From positions 3,612,496-3,676,495 of the forward strand of contig OZ244815.1 in the NCBI GenBank assembly GCA_965220235.1: a stretch of DNA of 64,000 bases, read 5' to 3'. The DNA is from Bin55 sp965220235 (GTDB taxonomy: Bacteria; Pseudomonadota; Gammaproteobacteria; Pseudomonadales; Azotimanducaceae). Position 1 is the first letter of the stretch, and each line of letters begins with the position of its first letter. This document shows positions 8,075 to 17,528 of the stretch, one piece after another. The translations under genes and the position numbers were made by a program. The notes beneath the pieces are model-generated. The model ran no database searches. It was not told the DNA's origin and worked only from the letters and a program-made list of their open reading frames with translations.

Positions 8075-9757
8075 ATGCTTAAACCTGTCCAGCGCTGTCA
8101 GCGAGTTATTGGCTTTTCAGTGCTTCTCTTTTTCGTCGGAGTCATTAGTGCTGACCGCATTGATGATCAAAACGTCATAAACGCTATGGAGGAGGAGCTA
8201 GTTCGCTCCATGTCCGCTTTAGCCGAACGGCCAGATCCGCCTTTTTACATCAGTTACGAGATCACCGATAGTTTCCAAGCGCGAGTCAGTAGTGCTTTTG
8301 GTCGAATCACACGCAGTTCGGAATCCGGCGGTACGTATTACGACGTGGATCTAAGAGTCGGTAAGCCAGAAATGGATAACACGCATCTCGCTAATCGCCG
8401 ACCGTTTCCTCGGGTCGCACTTGGTTCGCTTGCCAATAAGGATGGAATTCGCAATAACCTATGGTTGTTAACGGATCGTTCGTTCAAACAAGCGTCCGAG
8501 CAACTCGTTAACGTACGAACTCAAAGCGAAATACAGATTGATACCGATGGTCCCGCGTTCGATCTCGCTCCTGCGATCAAAGTCTCACACTCGGAGCGTG
8601 ATCAGTCAATCCGATTCGCTCGTGCGGAGTGGGAAAAACGCATGCAACGCGTCTCCAACGTATTCAATGGTCACCCGACCTTGCTTAGTGGTAACGCTCA
8701 AGCTTCCGTAGTTAAAAATGTCCGTTTTTTTGTTAATAGCGAGGGCTCAAGAATTCAATCCGACGAACTCATGTACACCATCGTTCTGTCAGCAACAACG
8801 AAAGCCGACGATGGTTCAAATCTGAGCTTGTCGAAGTTATTTCACGCACGTAAACCGTCGGGTCTACCTACCAATCGCGAACTGACGCGGACGGCAGACG
8901 AGATCGTGACAATGCTCATCAATCTTCGGAACGCGCCCAATATCGAGCCATACACAGGTCCCGCGATTCTGTCTGGACGTGCGGCCGGCGTGCTGTTTCA
9001 TGAAATACTTGGTCATCGTCTAGAAGGACATCGTCTAAAGCAGACGAACGACGCTCAAACTTTCAAAGACAAGATCAATCAACGTGTGTTACCGGAATCA
9101 ATGTCAGTGGTATTTGATCCATCCCTCGAGAAATTCGGCGACACAGATTTACTAGGAATGTATGCGTTCGACAACGAAGGCGTCAAGGGACAGAAGGTTC
9201 GTGTTATTGAAGGCGGTATTTTGAAGCGCTTCCTTTTCGGCCGCTCAACATTAGCGGACAACGGGTTTCGTGAGTCGAATGGTCACGGTCGTAAAGCCGT
9301 TGGACTCACTTCTGTCGCACGGCAGTCAAATCTGCTGGTCGAAGTCGAAGATCCGTACACCCCTGCGGAGTTAGAAGAGCAAATGATTGCCATCTTGAAG
9401 GAGCGTGACCTCGAGTACGGACTCTACTTCGACGATATCGTCGGCGGCTTCACGATCACGCAGCGGAGCTTGCCGAATTCATTCACGGTGCGTCCGGTCG
9501 TCGTTTACAAAATCTATCAAGATGGGTCTCGCGAACTCGTACGAGGAGTAGACCTAATCGGTACGCCGCTCGCCGTATTCGACAGTGTAATCGCTGCGGC
9601 AGACGATATGGCAGTATTCAACGGTCAATGTGGTGCAGAATCGGGCATGGTACCCGTATCTGCCATCTCACCATCTATTCTGGTTGGACAGATCGAAGTG
9701 CAACGCGCTTCACAATCGCGCGCCATATTGCCAATACTGCCACCACCAGGTGTTTAG
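8075..9757 (+). CDS. Exported TldD-like zinc metalloprotease
   Basis: A TldD/PmbA-family protein of about 560 residues. The metal motif is present: GRAAGVLFHEILGHRLEGH gives HExxxH at residue 309, followed by further His and Glu. Unlike cytoplasmic TldD it begins with a clear signal peptide (hydrophobic about 12–26, ending ISA). A GTG one codon upstream (8072) is an equally possible start. The next gene begins 3 bases after the stop and encodes a paralogue without the motif, so the two probably form a TldD/TldE-like heterodimer in the periplasm. Substrate is unknown. Confidence 0.85.
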   Translation: MLKPVQRCQRVIGFSVLLFFVGVISADRIDDQNVINAMEEELVRSMSALAERPDPPFYISYEITDSFQARVSSAFGRITRSSESGGTYYDVDLRVGKPEMDNTHLANRRPFPRVALGSLANKDGIRNNLWLLTDRSFKQASEQLVNVRTQSEIQIDTDGPAFDLAPAIKVSHSERDQSIRFARAEWEKRMQRVSNVFNGHPTLLSGNAQASVVKNVRFFVNSEGSRIQSDELMYTIVLSATTKADDGSNLSLSKLFHARKPSGLPTNRELTRTADEIVTMLINLRNAPNIEPYTGPAILSGRAAGVLFHEILGHRLEGHRLKQTNDAQTFKDKINQRVLPESMSVVFDPSLEKFGDTDLLGMYAFDNEGVKGQKVRVIEGGILKRFLFGRSTLADNGFRESNGHGRKAVGLTSVARQSNLLVEVEDPYTPAELEEQMIAILKERDLEYGLYFDDIVGGFTITQRSLPNSFTVRPVVVYKIYQDGSRELVRGVDLIGTPLAVFDSVIAAADDMAVFNGQCGAESGMVPVSAISPSILVGQIEVQRASQSRAILPILPPPGV

Positions 9758-9760
9758 CTG

Positions 9761-11494
9761 ATGAGAGTATTTCGCCGCGTCTTAATGACGCTTGGACTTT
9801 TTGTCAGCATGTCTGCCGCGACCGTGGAGCCCACGGTACTTGTGCAAGCACTTCAAGACGAACTGGAACGAAGCATCAGTGGATTGGAACTAGAGGGCGT
9901 CGTAACGCCTCATTTCATCGGCTATACCGTGCACGCAGACCATTCCATCACGGTCAATGCGTCCAAAGGCGGTCTTGAAAACGAAAGCAGTAGCCATTCG
10001 CGTCGAATAGAAGTCGAAATGCGTGTTGGAACACGAGAGCTGGACAACACGAATTACATGTCACGCAACTTCAGAAACCAGCGCGTCAACCGAACGCTAA
10101 CCATTGAAGACGATTACGACCTTCTGCGAAAACAGATTTGGCTAGCGACCGACAATGCATACAAGGACGCTGTTGAGACTTATGCCGCAAAAGAAGCGGC
10201 GATGAAAAACTCTCAACAGGAAGCCACGCTGGACTTCTCAACCGAAGAACCGAACGTGTTCATCGACGACCGACGATCACAGAAGCTCGACTTTGCAGAT
10301 GTACGGAAATTCGCACGTGAGCTGTCTGCAGTCGGACAAGATCAGGCATTTATTTACGACAGCGACGTGCTTGTATTCACAAACCAACACGTCGACACGT
10401 ATTTAAATAGTGAGGGCTCGCATTTCACGCGTGTTGACGACACCGCTCAAATCCGCGTCACAGCGTGGACTCAATCAGACGACGGACGCTACGTATCCGA
10501 TTACCTCCAGATCCTCGGACGCTCATGGAAAGACATTGCGGACTTATCGAAAGTCAAACGCGAGGTGGAGGCGATGCACGAACGCTTGAAAGCAACCCGT
10601 GAAGCACCACCGTTAGACCGTTACAACGGCCCAGTATTGTTTCAAGGACAAGCAGCTGCCGAGTTGGTTGGTCAAGTACTCGCGAGGAACCTTATTAACT
10701 ATAAAAAGCCCGTCTTCGAAAATGATTCTATCGCCGCAATGTTCAATCGCGCAGGGCTAGTAAGTTCCCTCAAGGAACGCTTGGGATCTCGTGTGTTACC
10801 CCGCAGCTGGAATATCCACGATGACCCCACTCAATCGACATATCAAGGAGTCGAGCTTGTAGGTCACTACCCCGTCGATTCCGACGGACTGCTTACGAGA
10901 CGCGTTAACCTCGTCGAGAACGGCATCCTAAAAACAATGCTCAGCGACCGAAATCCATCGGAAGATATCCAAAGTAGCACGGCAAGCAACGCTACAGGCG
11001 CAGGACCTTCTGTGTCGAACCTCGTTATTGAAGGCACCGATGGACTCAGTGATGGCGAGCTAAAGCAACTGCTCCTCGACATCGTTGAGGAAAACGGTGA
11101 AGATTTCGGTGTTCGAATCGATCGTGCCGCCAATCCATTCATTCCGATTAGCGGCGTTCCGTCCCCGTTTCTTGGCTCACTAGCCGGTCAGTCGCTACCA
11201 GCCATCCGAGCGTACAAGGTATATCCCAATGGTGACGAAGAGCTAGTCCGGCATGTGGTCGTACAAGGGAACCTGCTGCGAGAGATGCGGAATCTACCCG
11301 GCTATTCGTCGAACGTCTCGATACATAACGCAAATTACACGTTTCAAGGTGGCGACGTATCGGTTTTTTCCGGGAACATTCCTGTTTTCGTATCGATCAT
11401 CACTCCCGATATCCTGATCGAAGACGCTTCACTTTCCTACATGGAAGGTGTTGTTCGATCGCTTCCTATCGTACCGCACCCACACGCAAACTAA
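9761..11494 (+). CDS. Exported TldE/PmbA-like partner lacking the HExxxH motif
   Basis: A 577-residue paralogue of the preceding protein, with similar blocks in order (N-terminal RVGxxELDNT, central YLNSEGSHF, the RVLPRSW region, and the C-terminal KVYPNGDEELVR). Where the upstream gene has HEILGH this protein has GQVLAR (304–309), so it cannot bind zinc in the same way. It has a signal peptide ending near SMSAA. By analogy with E. coli TldE, which is also non-catalytic, it is probably the structural half of the complex. Three bases separate the two genes, indicating one operon. Confidence 0.82.
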   Translation: MRVFRRVLMTLGLFVSMSAATVEPTVLVQALQDELERSISGLELEGVVTPHFIGYTVHADHSITVNASKGGLENESSSHSRRIEVEMRVGTRELDNTNYMSRNFRNQRVNRTLTIEDDYDLLRKQIWLATDNAYKDAVETYAAKEAAMKNSQQEATLDFSTEEPNVFIDDRRSQKLDFADVRKFARELSAVGQDQAFIYDSDVLVFTNQHVDTYLNSEGSHFTRVDDTAQIRVTAWTQSDDGRYVSDYLQILGRSWKDIADLSKVKREVEAMHERLKATREAPPLDRYNGPVLFQGQAAAELVGQVLARNLINYKKPVFENDSIAAMFNRAGLVSSLKERLGSRVLPRSWNIHDDPTQSTYQGVELVGHYPVDSDGLLTRRVNLVENGILKTMLSDRNPSEDIQSSTASNATGAGPSVSNLVIEGTDGLSDGELKQLLLDIVEENGEDFGVRIDRAANPFIPISGVPSPFLGSLAGQSLPAIRAYKVYPNGDEELVRHVVVQGNLLREMRNLPGYSSNVSIHNANYTFQGGDVSVFSGNIPVFVSIITPDILIEDASLSYMEGVVRSLPIVPHPHAN

Positions 11495-11519
11495 CTGCGG
11501 CGGTCGTTAGTCCGGACCT

Positions 11520-12383
11520 ATGCAAGTCGACGCGCTCAACGGGAACTTCGGTAATGTCGTAAGTGACATTGATATCCCGACGGTCGTTGATGAAGAATTA
11601 CGCGAACTTTTAACCTGTCTTTACGCTAATCGCTTTCTCGTACTGAAGACTAGCGGGTTAAGTAAGGACGAATATCGAAATTTCGCACGTCGAATAGGTG
11701 ATCCAATTCCACTCAGTCGGGACGCAGACTTCCCCGAGATCGCACACATCTCAAATCTGGAAACCAGCACAACGAAGTCCAGGCTTGGAGCCGCACATTG
11801 GCATACGGATCAGTCGTTTAGAAAAACTGTTTCCTCGGTCACTATGCTGTATTCAGCCCAAGCTCCCGTAACGGGTGGCGAGACGAAATTCTGTGATATG
11901 GCTGCCGCCTATAACGCGCTGCCTGAATCAAAAAAGTCGGAGATCGAAGATCTAATCGTCGAACATCGTCATGGCATTTCAGTGTCCGCACCGAAAGGGG
12001 ACCACAGACCTTTACCACCGGCGGGATGGAACCGAGAGTACACGGTTTTTCATCCGCTGGTTCGACGACATCCAGAGACGGGTCAGAAAACACTCTATGC
12101 CGTCACGGGCACGGCACAAGGGATCCGGGGTATGCCACAGCAAGAAGCGACGGCGTTACTTAAGACTCTTAGCGCTCATGTCCTGCGACCGCAATACACC
12201 ACGTCTTATCGTCATCAAAAGCACGACATCGTCATGTGGGACAACCCCACTGTGATGCACAGCGCGACACCTATCGATCAAGCAACCGGATCAAGTGACG
12301 CGCGTTTATTGTGGCGGATTAGTTTGCGTGGCTCACCCCCGCTATTCCGTGTTGAACAGCAAGCAGACGCTCAAACCGCTTAA
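11520..12383 (+). CDS. TauD/TfdA-family Fe(II)/2-oxoglutarate dioxygenase
   Basis: A 287-residue cytoplasmic oxygenase. The iron triad is visible: WHTDQSF supplies the HxD, and MWDNPTVMHSATP supplies the distal His, followed by RLLWRISLRG with the 2-oxoglutarate-binding Arg. This arrangement is typical of the taurine, 2,4-D and alkylsulfate dioxygenases. It follows the TldD-like pair after 25 bases. Nothing nearby (no sulfonate transporter) points to taurine, so the substrate is left open. Confidence 0.87.
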   Translation: MQVDALNGNFGNVVSDIDIPTVVDEELRELLTCLYANRFLVLKTSGLSKDEYRNFARRIGDPIPLSRDADFPEIAHISNLETSTTKSRLGAAHWHTDQSFRKTVSSVTMLYSAQAPVTGGETKFCDMAAAYNALPESKKSEIEDLIVEHRHGISVSAPKGDHRPLPPAGWNREYTVFHPLVRRHPETGQKTLYAVTGTAQGIRGMPQQEATALLKTLSAHVLRPQYTTSYRHQKHDIVMWDNPTVMHSATPIDQATGSSDARLLWRISLRGSPPLFRVEQQADAQTA

Positions 12384-12441
12384 ACGCAATTAACGCCTAA
12401 AGCGACATGGCTTCAGGATCGATACTCCGGTCGCTGGCCGG

Positions 12442-14682
12442 TTACTCCTTCTCGATAACGCGTTTAGTACACGATGTCCCGAATAACTCAGGGTAATCCG
12501 CCGGATAGCTTGATTCACAGAAAGCGATTGAAGCGTTGGTAGCAGCGACTACATAGGCTTGGATCGCCGCGCTTTCCTCTTCGGACAGCATATCGGCGTA
12601 GTTCGGCATCCCCAAGCCGCTATATACACCGCCTCGCACAATGGAATCCCACCGAGCGTGACCTGCTTCCCCTAAGTACTTCAAGTCCGGGATTTGACTG
12701 CCACTGTTGACGCTCGGTCCATGGCACGTTGAGCAATAAGCGTTGTACTTCTGATTACCAAGAAGCAGCTGTTCGGGTGTTGCGGCAATTTCTGGTGGTT
12801 GAGGAATATTGACGTGTGTCACGTTGGGCTCAGGAAGTTCACTCGTCCCTCCAAGCTTGAATGCGACCACGCGACCTTCCTCGAGGACATTCCCTTTGTG
12901 CCTTGGCACACCGGATGTCGTACCAAAGGCTCCGCCCCAACCGGCTACGATCACGACGTACTGCTCGCCGTCGACTTCGTACGTAACAGGCGCCGCGATG
13001 ATGCCGGTATGTATCGGCATCTCCCAGAGATCTATCCCGGAATCCGCCGCATACGCGCGAAACGTTCCGTCAGCTCGCCCCTGAAAAACCAGATTTCCAG
13101 CAGTCGTTAGCACACCACCGTTCCACGCGGATCCATGCTCTACGCGCCACACTTCCTTTTGCTCTATCGGATCCCACGCCAATAAATGACCTCGGACGTT
13201 CTGCAACCCTTCGATTTGATCTTCAACCGTGGGCGGGGCATCATCAGGTCCAGGACCTCCGGCCAAACCTAAATTCCACCAGCCAGGCTCGTGCTCAAAA
13301 ACCTCCTCGTGGGTGTACGTGAAATCTAAGTCGATCGCAGGAATGTAGACTAAGCCCGTATCGGGACTATATGACATGGGATGCCAGTTGTGCCCACCCA
13401 ACGGACCGGGTCGCACCGTTCGCGCTTCCTGCAAGTACTGCCCTTCTGGCGTCTCGACAGGTCGACCACTATCAGGATCGACATGACTTGCCCATGTGAT
13501 GGGTACGTAGTTTTCCGCTGAAATAAAGCTCCCGTCCGTTCGGTCAATTACGTAGAAGAAACCATTCTTCGGGGCTTGCAGAGCCGTTTGGCGCACTTCG
13601 CCGTCGATTTCAAGGTCGGCGAGAATGATGTGTTGGGTCGCGGTGTAGTCCCAGTTGTCACCTGGGGTGGTCTGGTAGTACCACACCATGGATCCGTTGT
13701 CCGGGTTTATCGCAACGATCGACGATAGATACAGGTTATCGCCACCACCGGGACTACGAATATATCGGTTCCAAGGTGAACCATTACCCACGCCAATATA
13801 TAAGAGATTCAAGGTAGGGTCATAAGCCATCGAATCCCAGACGGTGCCGCCACCGCCGACTTTCCACCACTCGCCTCCTTTCCACGTGTCTGCGGCGAGC
13901 TCCATCGCGGGTGATTCAAAGGGCAGGGTTGGATCCCCGGGTACCGTGTAGAAACGCCACTTTTCAGCACCTGTCGAGACGTCGTATGCGGTGATATAGC
14001 CACGAACTCCCAGTTCAGCACCGCCGTTCCCGATGATCACCATGTCTTTGACGACTCGCGGCGCGCCCGTGATCGTATACGGCAAGGAAGGATCGATCGT
14101 AAGGACCTCCCAAAGTACTTCACCCGTACCTGAATCTAACGCAATGAGTCGACCGTCGAGGGCACCAACGAATACTCGACCTTTGTAGACCGCCGCTCCA
14201 CGATTCACGACATCACAACAGGCATACTGACCCCAGGCTTTCGGCACCATCGGATCGTATTCCCAAAGTACATCGCCAGTTTTCGCGTCAAAAGCCTGTA
14301 CCGTGCTCCAAGAACCGGTGGTGTACATTACGCCGTCCACCACGATCGGCGAAGCCTCTAAGCCACGTTTCGAATTCGTATCAAAATACCATGCCACACT
14401 CAGCTCTTCTACATTCTCAGTCGTGATCTGGTTCAAAGGCGAGTAGCGTTGTTCGTCGTATGTTCGACCATGAGCTAACCAGTTGCCTGGTTCTGAATTC
14501 GCGTTAGTAATACGTGTCGTATCGACCGTTGCAGTAACTTCCTGAGCTTTTTCCGCGAGCGCGGATAGCGCAGGTTCTTCCTGTTTTGCATCGGTCTCTT
14601 CCGGTGGTGCTTCCTGCGCGCACCCGACAAGCATGAGGACCATCGCTACGATCAGAATTGCATTAGTCCACGACGTGCGCAT
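12442..14682 (-). CDS. Quinohemoprotein (PQQ) alcohol dehydrogenase, type II-like, lipoprotein
   Basis: A PQQ-dependent β-propeller dehydrogenase with a C-terminal cytochrome c domain. Features are the vicinal cysteines ACCDVVNRG that lie over PQQ, the catalytic Asp in PGDNWDYTATQ, repeated propeller W-motifs, and CSTCH heme c in the last 130 residues. The sequence around GDNWDYT resembles type II enzymes such as the Comamonas ethanol dehydrogenase. The start at 14682 is chosen over 14736 because it has GAGGG upstream and gives a lipobox (LVGC), so the protein is probably tethered in the periplasm. No PQQ synthesis genes are in the window. It is divergent from aceE. Confidence 0.92.
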   Translation of the reverse strand: MRTSWTNAILIVAMVLMLVGCAQEAPPEETDAKQEEPALSALAEKAQEVTATVDTTRITNANSEPGNWLAHGRTYDEQRYSPLNQITTENVEELSVAWYFDTNSKRGLEASPIVVDGVMYTTGSWSTVQAFDAKTGDVLWEYDPMVPKAWGQYACCDVVNRGAAVYKGRVFVGALDGRLIALDSGTGEVLWEVLTIDPSLPYTITGAPRVVKDMVIIGNGGAELGVRGYITAYDVSTGAEKWRFYTVPGDPTLPFESPAMELAADTWKGGEWWKVGGGGTVWDSMAYDPTLNLLYIGVGNGSPWNRYIRSPGGGDNLYLSSIVAINPDNGSMVWYYQTTPGDNWDYTATQHIILADLEIDGEVRQTALQAPKNGFFYVIDRTDGSFISAENYVPITWASHVDPDSGRPVETPEGQYLQEARTVRPGPLGGHNWHPMSYSPDTGLVYIPAIDLDFTYTHEEVFEHEPGWWNLGLAGGPGPDDAPPTVEDQIEGLQNVRGHLLAWDPIEQKEVWRVEHGSAWNGGVLTTAGNLVFQGRADGTFRAYAADSGIDLWEMPIHTGIIAAPVTYEVDGEQYVVIVAGWGGAFGTTSGVPRHKGNVLEEGRVVAFKLGGTSELPEPNVTHVNIPQPPEIAATPEQLLLGNQKYNAYCSTCHGPSVNSGSQIPDLKYLGEAGHARWDSIVRGGVYSGLGMPNYADMLSEEESAAIQAYVVAATNASIAFCESSYPADYPELFGTSCTKRVIEKE

Positions 14683-14841
14683 GAGGTAATCCCTCTTATT
14701 AACTCGATTGGATACGTATAGGTGAATGCTAGTCACGCATGTTTGTCCTGACTTAGGGCGATGCCGCGACCCTCCGCTCTAGTGACTCGACACTAAAATC
14801 GGGCATACGTGTGGGATTCATTCTGAACGCGCAAAATCGAT

Positions 14842-17526
14842 ATGGCAACTTCCGAACAGTACATCCACGACGACGATTGGGAGCTCGAACAACAGGAGTG
14901 GCTTGACGCGCTCAGCGTTCTGATGCGTGAACGCGGCGGTGACGCCGCGAAGCTACTCCTATCTCGTCTTCAGCATCAACTGTCCGGTCAAGGCGTCGTA
15001 CTCACCGACGCTGCCATGAACACGCCCTACAAAAACACGATTCCTGTCGCGGACGAACCCCCTTATCCTGGCGATATCGAAGTCGAGTCTCGCATCGAGA
15101 ACATCCTGCGTTGGAACGCGGTCGCGATGGTGCTACAAGCGTATGACAGCGGGTCCGGTGTTGGCGGCCATATCGCTACGTATCTCTCAGCTTCGACCAT
15201 GATGGAAGTCGGGTTTAACCACTTTTTCAGGGCACACGGTCATCCAGACGGCAGCGACCACGTTCATTTCCAGGCGCATACCTCTCCGGGTGTTTACGCA
15301 CGTGCTTGGCTTGAAGGTCGTTTGACCCAAGCACATTTAGAGAACTTCAGGCGCGAGCTAGCACACGAAGGAGGTTTGCCTTCCTACCCGCATCCACGCA
15401 GGCTAAGTCATTTTTGGACGATGCCAAGCGCGAGTATGGGGTTGTCAACACCTTGCGCAATCTATCAGGCGAGGTTCATCAAGTATTTAGAGTCCCGTGG
15501 TCTCAAACGCAAAGACAAGGGCAAAGTCTGGCTATTCATTGGCGACGGTGAATCCGATGAACCCGAAGTACTCGGCACCGTCAATATAGCGTCGCGTGAA
15601 CACCTCGACAATTTAGTGTTGGTGATCAACTGCAATTTGCAGCGTCTTGATGGTCCCGTGCGCGGCAATGGCAAGATCATTCAAGAATTAGAACGTCGTT
15701 TTCGCGGTGCGGATTGGCATGTCCTAAAGGTGATCTGGGGCGGTGGTTGGGATGCACTGTTGCAACGCGATGTCGACGGCATTCTGCAGCAGCGGATGGA
15801 GCAAGCGGTTGACGGGGACTATCAAATGTACACCGTATCTCCAGGGGACGTGGTCCGCGAGCATTGGGTCGAAAACACGCCGCAACTCATCGACTTGATG
15901 AAGACCTTAAGTGATGAAGAGATAACCACGATCAAACGCGGAGGACACGATCACCGCAAGATTTACGCTGCCTATGAGCAAGCACGGCAAGTGCAAGGTA
16001 AACCTTGCGTCATCTTGGTAAAGAGTGTGAAGGGCGATGGCCTAGGTCCTGACGCAGCCGGTCACAATACGGTTCACCAGAAGAAATTCCTTTCGCCAGA
16101 GGAGCGTGCGGACTTAGCTAAACGATTTGAGATACCTTTGAGCGACGAGGAGATCCAAGCTGCTGCGTTCTACAAACCGTCAGACGATAGTGAAGAAATC
16201 AAGTACCTAAGAGATAGACGCGAGAAACTAAGCGGTTTTGTACCGGTCCGTCAAGTCAACTGTCGCACGCTCGCCCCGCCACCATTGGAGTTCTTTAGCG
16301 ACATGCTAGAGGGTTCAAAGGGTCGGGCGGTGTCTACGACGATGAGCGTCGTGCGTATGTTGCAACGCCTCTTGCGACATGACGATCTTGGTAAATACAT
16401 CGTCCCGATCGTACCGGATGAAGCCCGAACCTTTGGGATGGATGGCTTGTTCCCGCAAGCGGGGATTTATTCACCTGAAGGCCAACATTACCGACCGGTT
16501 GATTTCGGAACGATTGCGCCGTATCGCGAGAAAGAAGACGGTCAGATCCTTCAGGAAGGGATCTGTGAAACCGGCGCGATGGCTTCGTTCCTAGCTGCGG
16601 GAACCGCCTACGCAAATCACGCCTTGCCGATGATCCCGTTTTACATCTTCTACTCCATCTTCGGGTTTCAACGTGTTGGGGACATGATCTGGGCATGTGG
16701 CGACATGATGTGTCGTGGTTTCCTTTTAGGGGGCACGTCAGGACGGACGACGCTAAACGGTGAAGGCGTACAACACCAAGACGGCCACTCTCACGTCATG
16801 GCATCGACGGTACCTAACTTAATCAGTTATGACCCGGCGTTCGCGTACGAGATCGCAGTCATCGTTCGAGAAGGCATTCGACGGATGTATCAGGAAAACG
16901 AGTCGGTCTTCTACTACATCACCGTTACGAACCAAAACTACCCGATGCCAACTATTCCAGAGGGTGTTGAGGAAGGGATCGTTCGTGGGATGTATGCGTA
17001 TCGCTATACAGAGAACGCCGACGTCCACCTTTTAGGTAGCGGCGCGATCATGATCGAAGTGTTGGAAGCAGCCGAGCAACTCGAAGAGCTTGGTAAACGC
17101 GTTACGGTCTGGAGCGTCACGAGTTACGTCGAACTATCGCGTCAAGGAATTGATGCGGAACGCGAGCGGATGCTTGCGGTCGACGACACGACCGTACGTC
17201 CTTACGTCGAAGAATTGTTCGAAGCGGAGGAAGGGAGTGTGATTGCGGCATCAGACTATCAAAAGAGCCTCCCGTTGTCCATCGCACGGTGGATCGAAAA
17301 CGACTTCGTTGCGTTGGGAACCGACGGTTTCGGTTTGTCAGAGTCGCGTGAAGCATTACGCGAGTACTTTGAAGTCTCGTCTTCATGGATTGTCTTCGCA
17401 GCACTCTCCTCACTCGCAAGGTGTAATCGCGAAACCGTAACGGTCGCGCATGACTACGCAAAGCGTCAAAACCTGGACCTGACGAAGCTACCACCCGCTA
17501 ATGCAGGCGTGCCCTTGCAAAACTAA
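14842..17526 (+). CDS. aceE: Pyruvate dehydrogenase E1 component, homodimeric type
   Basis: A thiamine-diphosphate enzyme decarboxylating pyruvate and acetylating E2 lipoyl groups. The 894 residues match AceE (887 in E. coli). The ThDP/Mg motif is GDGESDEPE at about 234–242; HFQAHTSPGVYARAWLEG and GVQHQDGHSHV are diagnostic for the AceE branch. The usual aceF and lpd do not follow; an MFS transporter gene begins 2 bases after the stop. The E2 partner must be encoded elsewhere, or this is a second copy; the window cannot decide. Confidence 0.95.
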   Translation: MATSEQYIHDDDWELEQQEWLDALSVLMRERGGDAAKLLLSRLQHQLSGQGVVLTDAAMNTPYKNTIPVADEPPYPGDIEVESRIENILRWNAVAMVLQAYDSGSGVGGHIATYLSASTMMEVGFNHFFRAHGHPDGSDHVHFQAHTSPGVYARAWLEGRLTQAHLENFRRELAHEGGLPSYPHPRRLSHFWTMPSASMGLSTPCAIYQARFIKYLESRGLKRKDKGKVWLFIGDGESDEPEVLGTVNIASREHLDNLVLVINCNLQRLDGPVRGNGKIIQELERRFRGADWHVLKVIWGGGWDALLQRDVDGILQQRMEQAVDGDYQMYTVSPGDVVREHWVENTPQLIDLMKTLSDEEITTIKRGGHDHRKIYAAYEQARQVQGKPCVILVKSVKGDGLGPDAAGHNTVHQKKFLSPEERADLAKRFEIPLSDEEIQAAAFYKPSDDSEEIKYLRDRREKLSGFVPVRQVNCRTLAPPPLEFFSDMLEGSKGRAVSTTMSVVRMLQRLLRHDDLGKYIVPIVPDEARTFGMDGLFPQAGIYSPEGQHYRPVDFGTIAPYREKEDGQILQEGICETGAMASFLAAGTAYANHALPMIPFYIFYSIFGFQRVGDMIWACGDMMCRGFLLGGTSGRTTLNGEGVQHQDGHSHVMASTVPNLISYDPAFAYEIAVIVREGIRRMYQENESVFYYITVTNQNYPMPTIPEGVEEGIVRGMYAYRYTENADVHLLGSGAIMIEVLEAAEQLEELGKRVTVWSVTSYVELSRQGIDAERERMLAVDDTTVRPYVEELFEAEEGSVIAASDYQKSLPLSIARWIENDFVALGTDGFGLSESREALREYFEVSSSWIVFAALSSLARCNRETVTVAHDYAKRQNLDLTKLPPANAGVPLQN

Positions 17527-17528
17527 GG

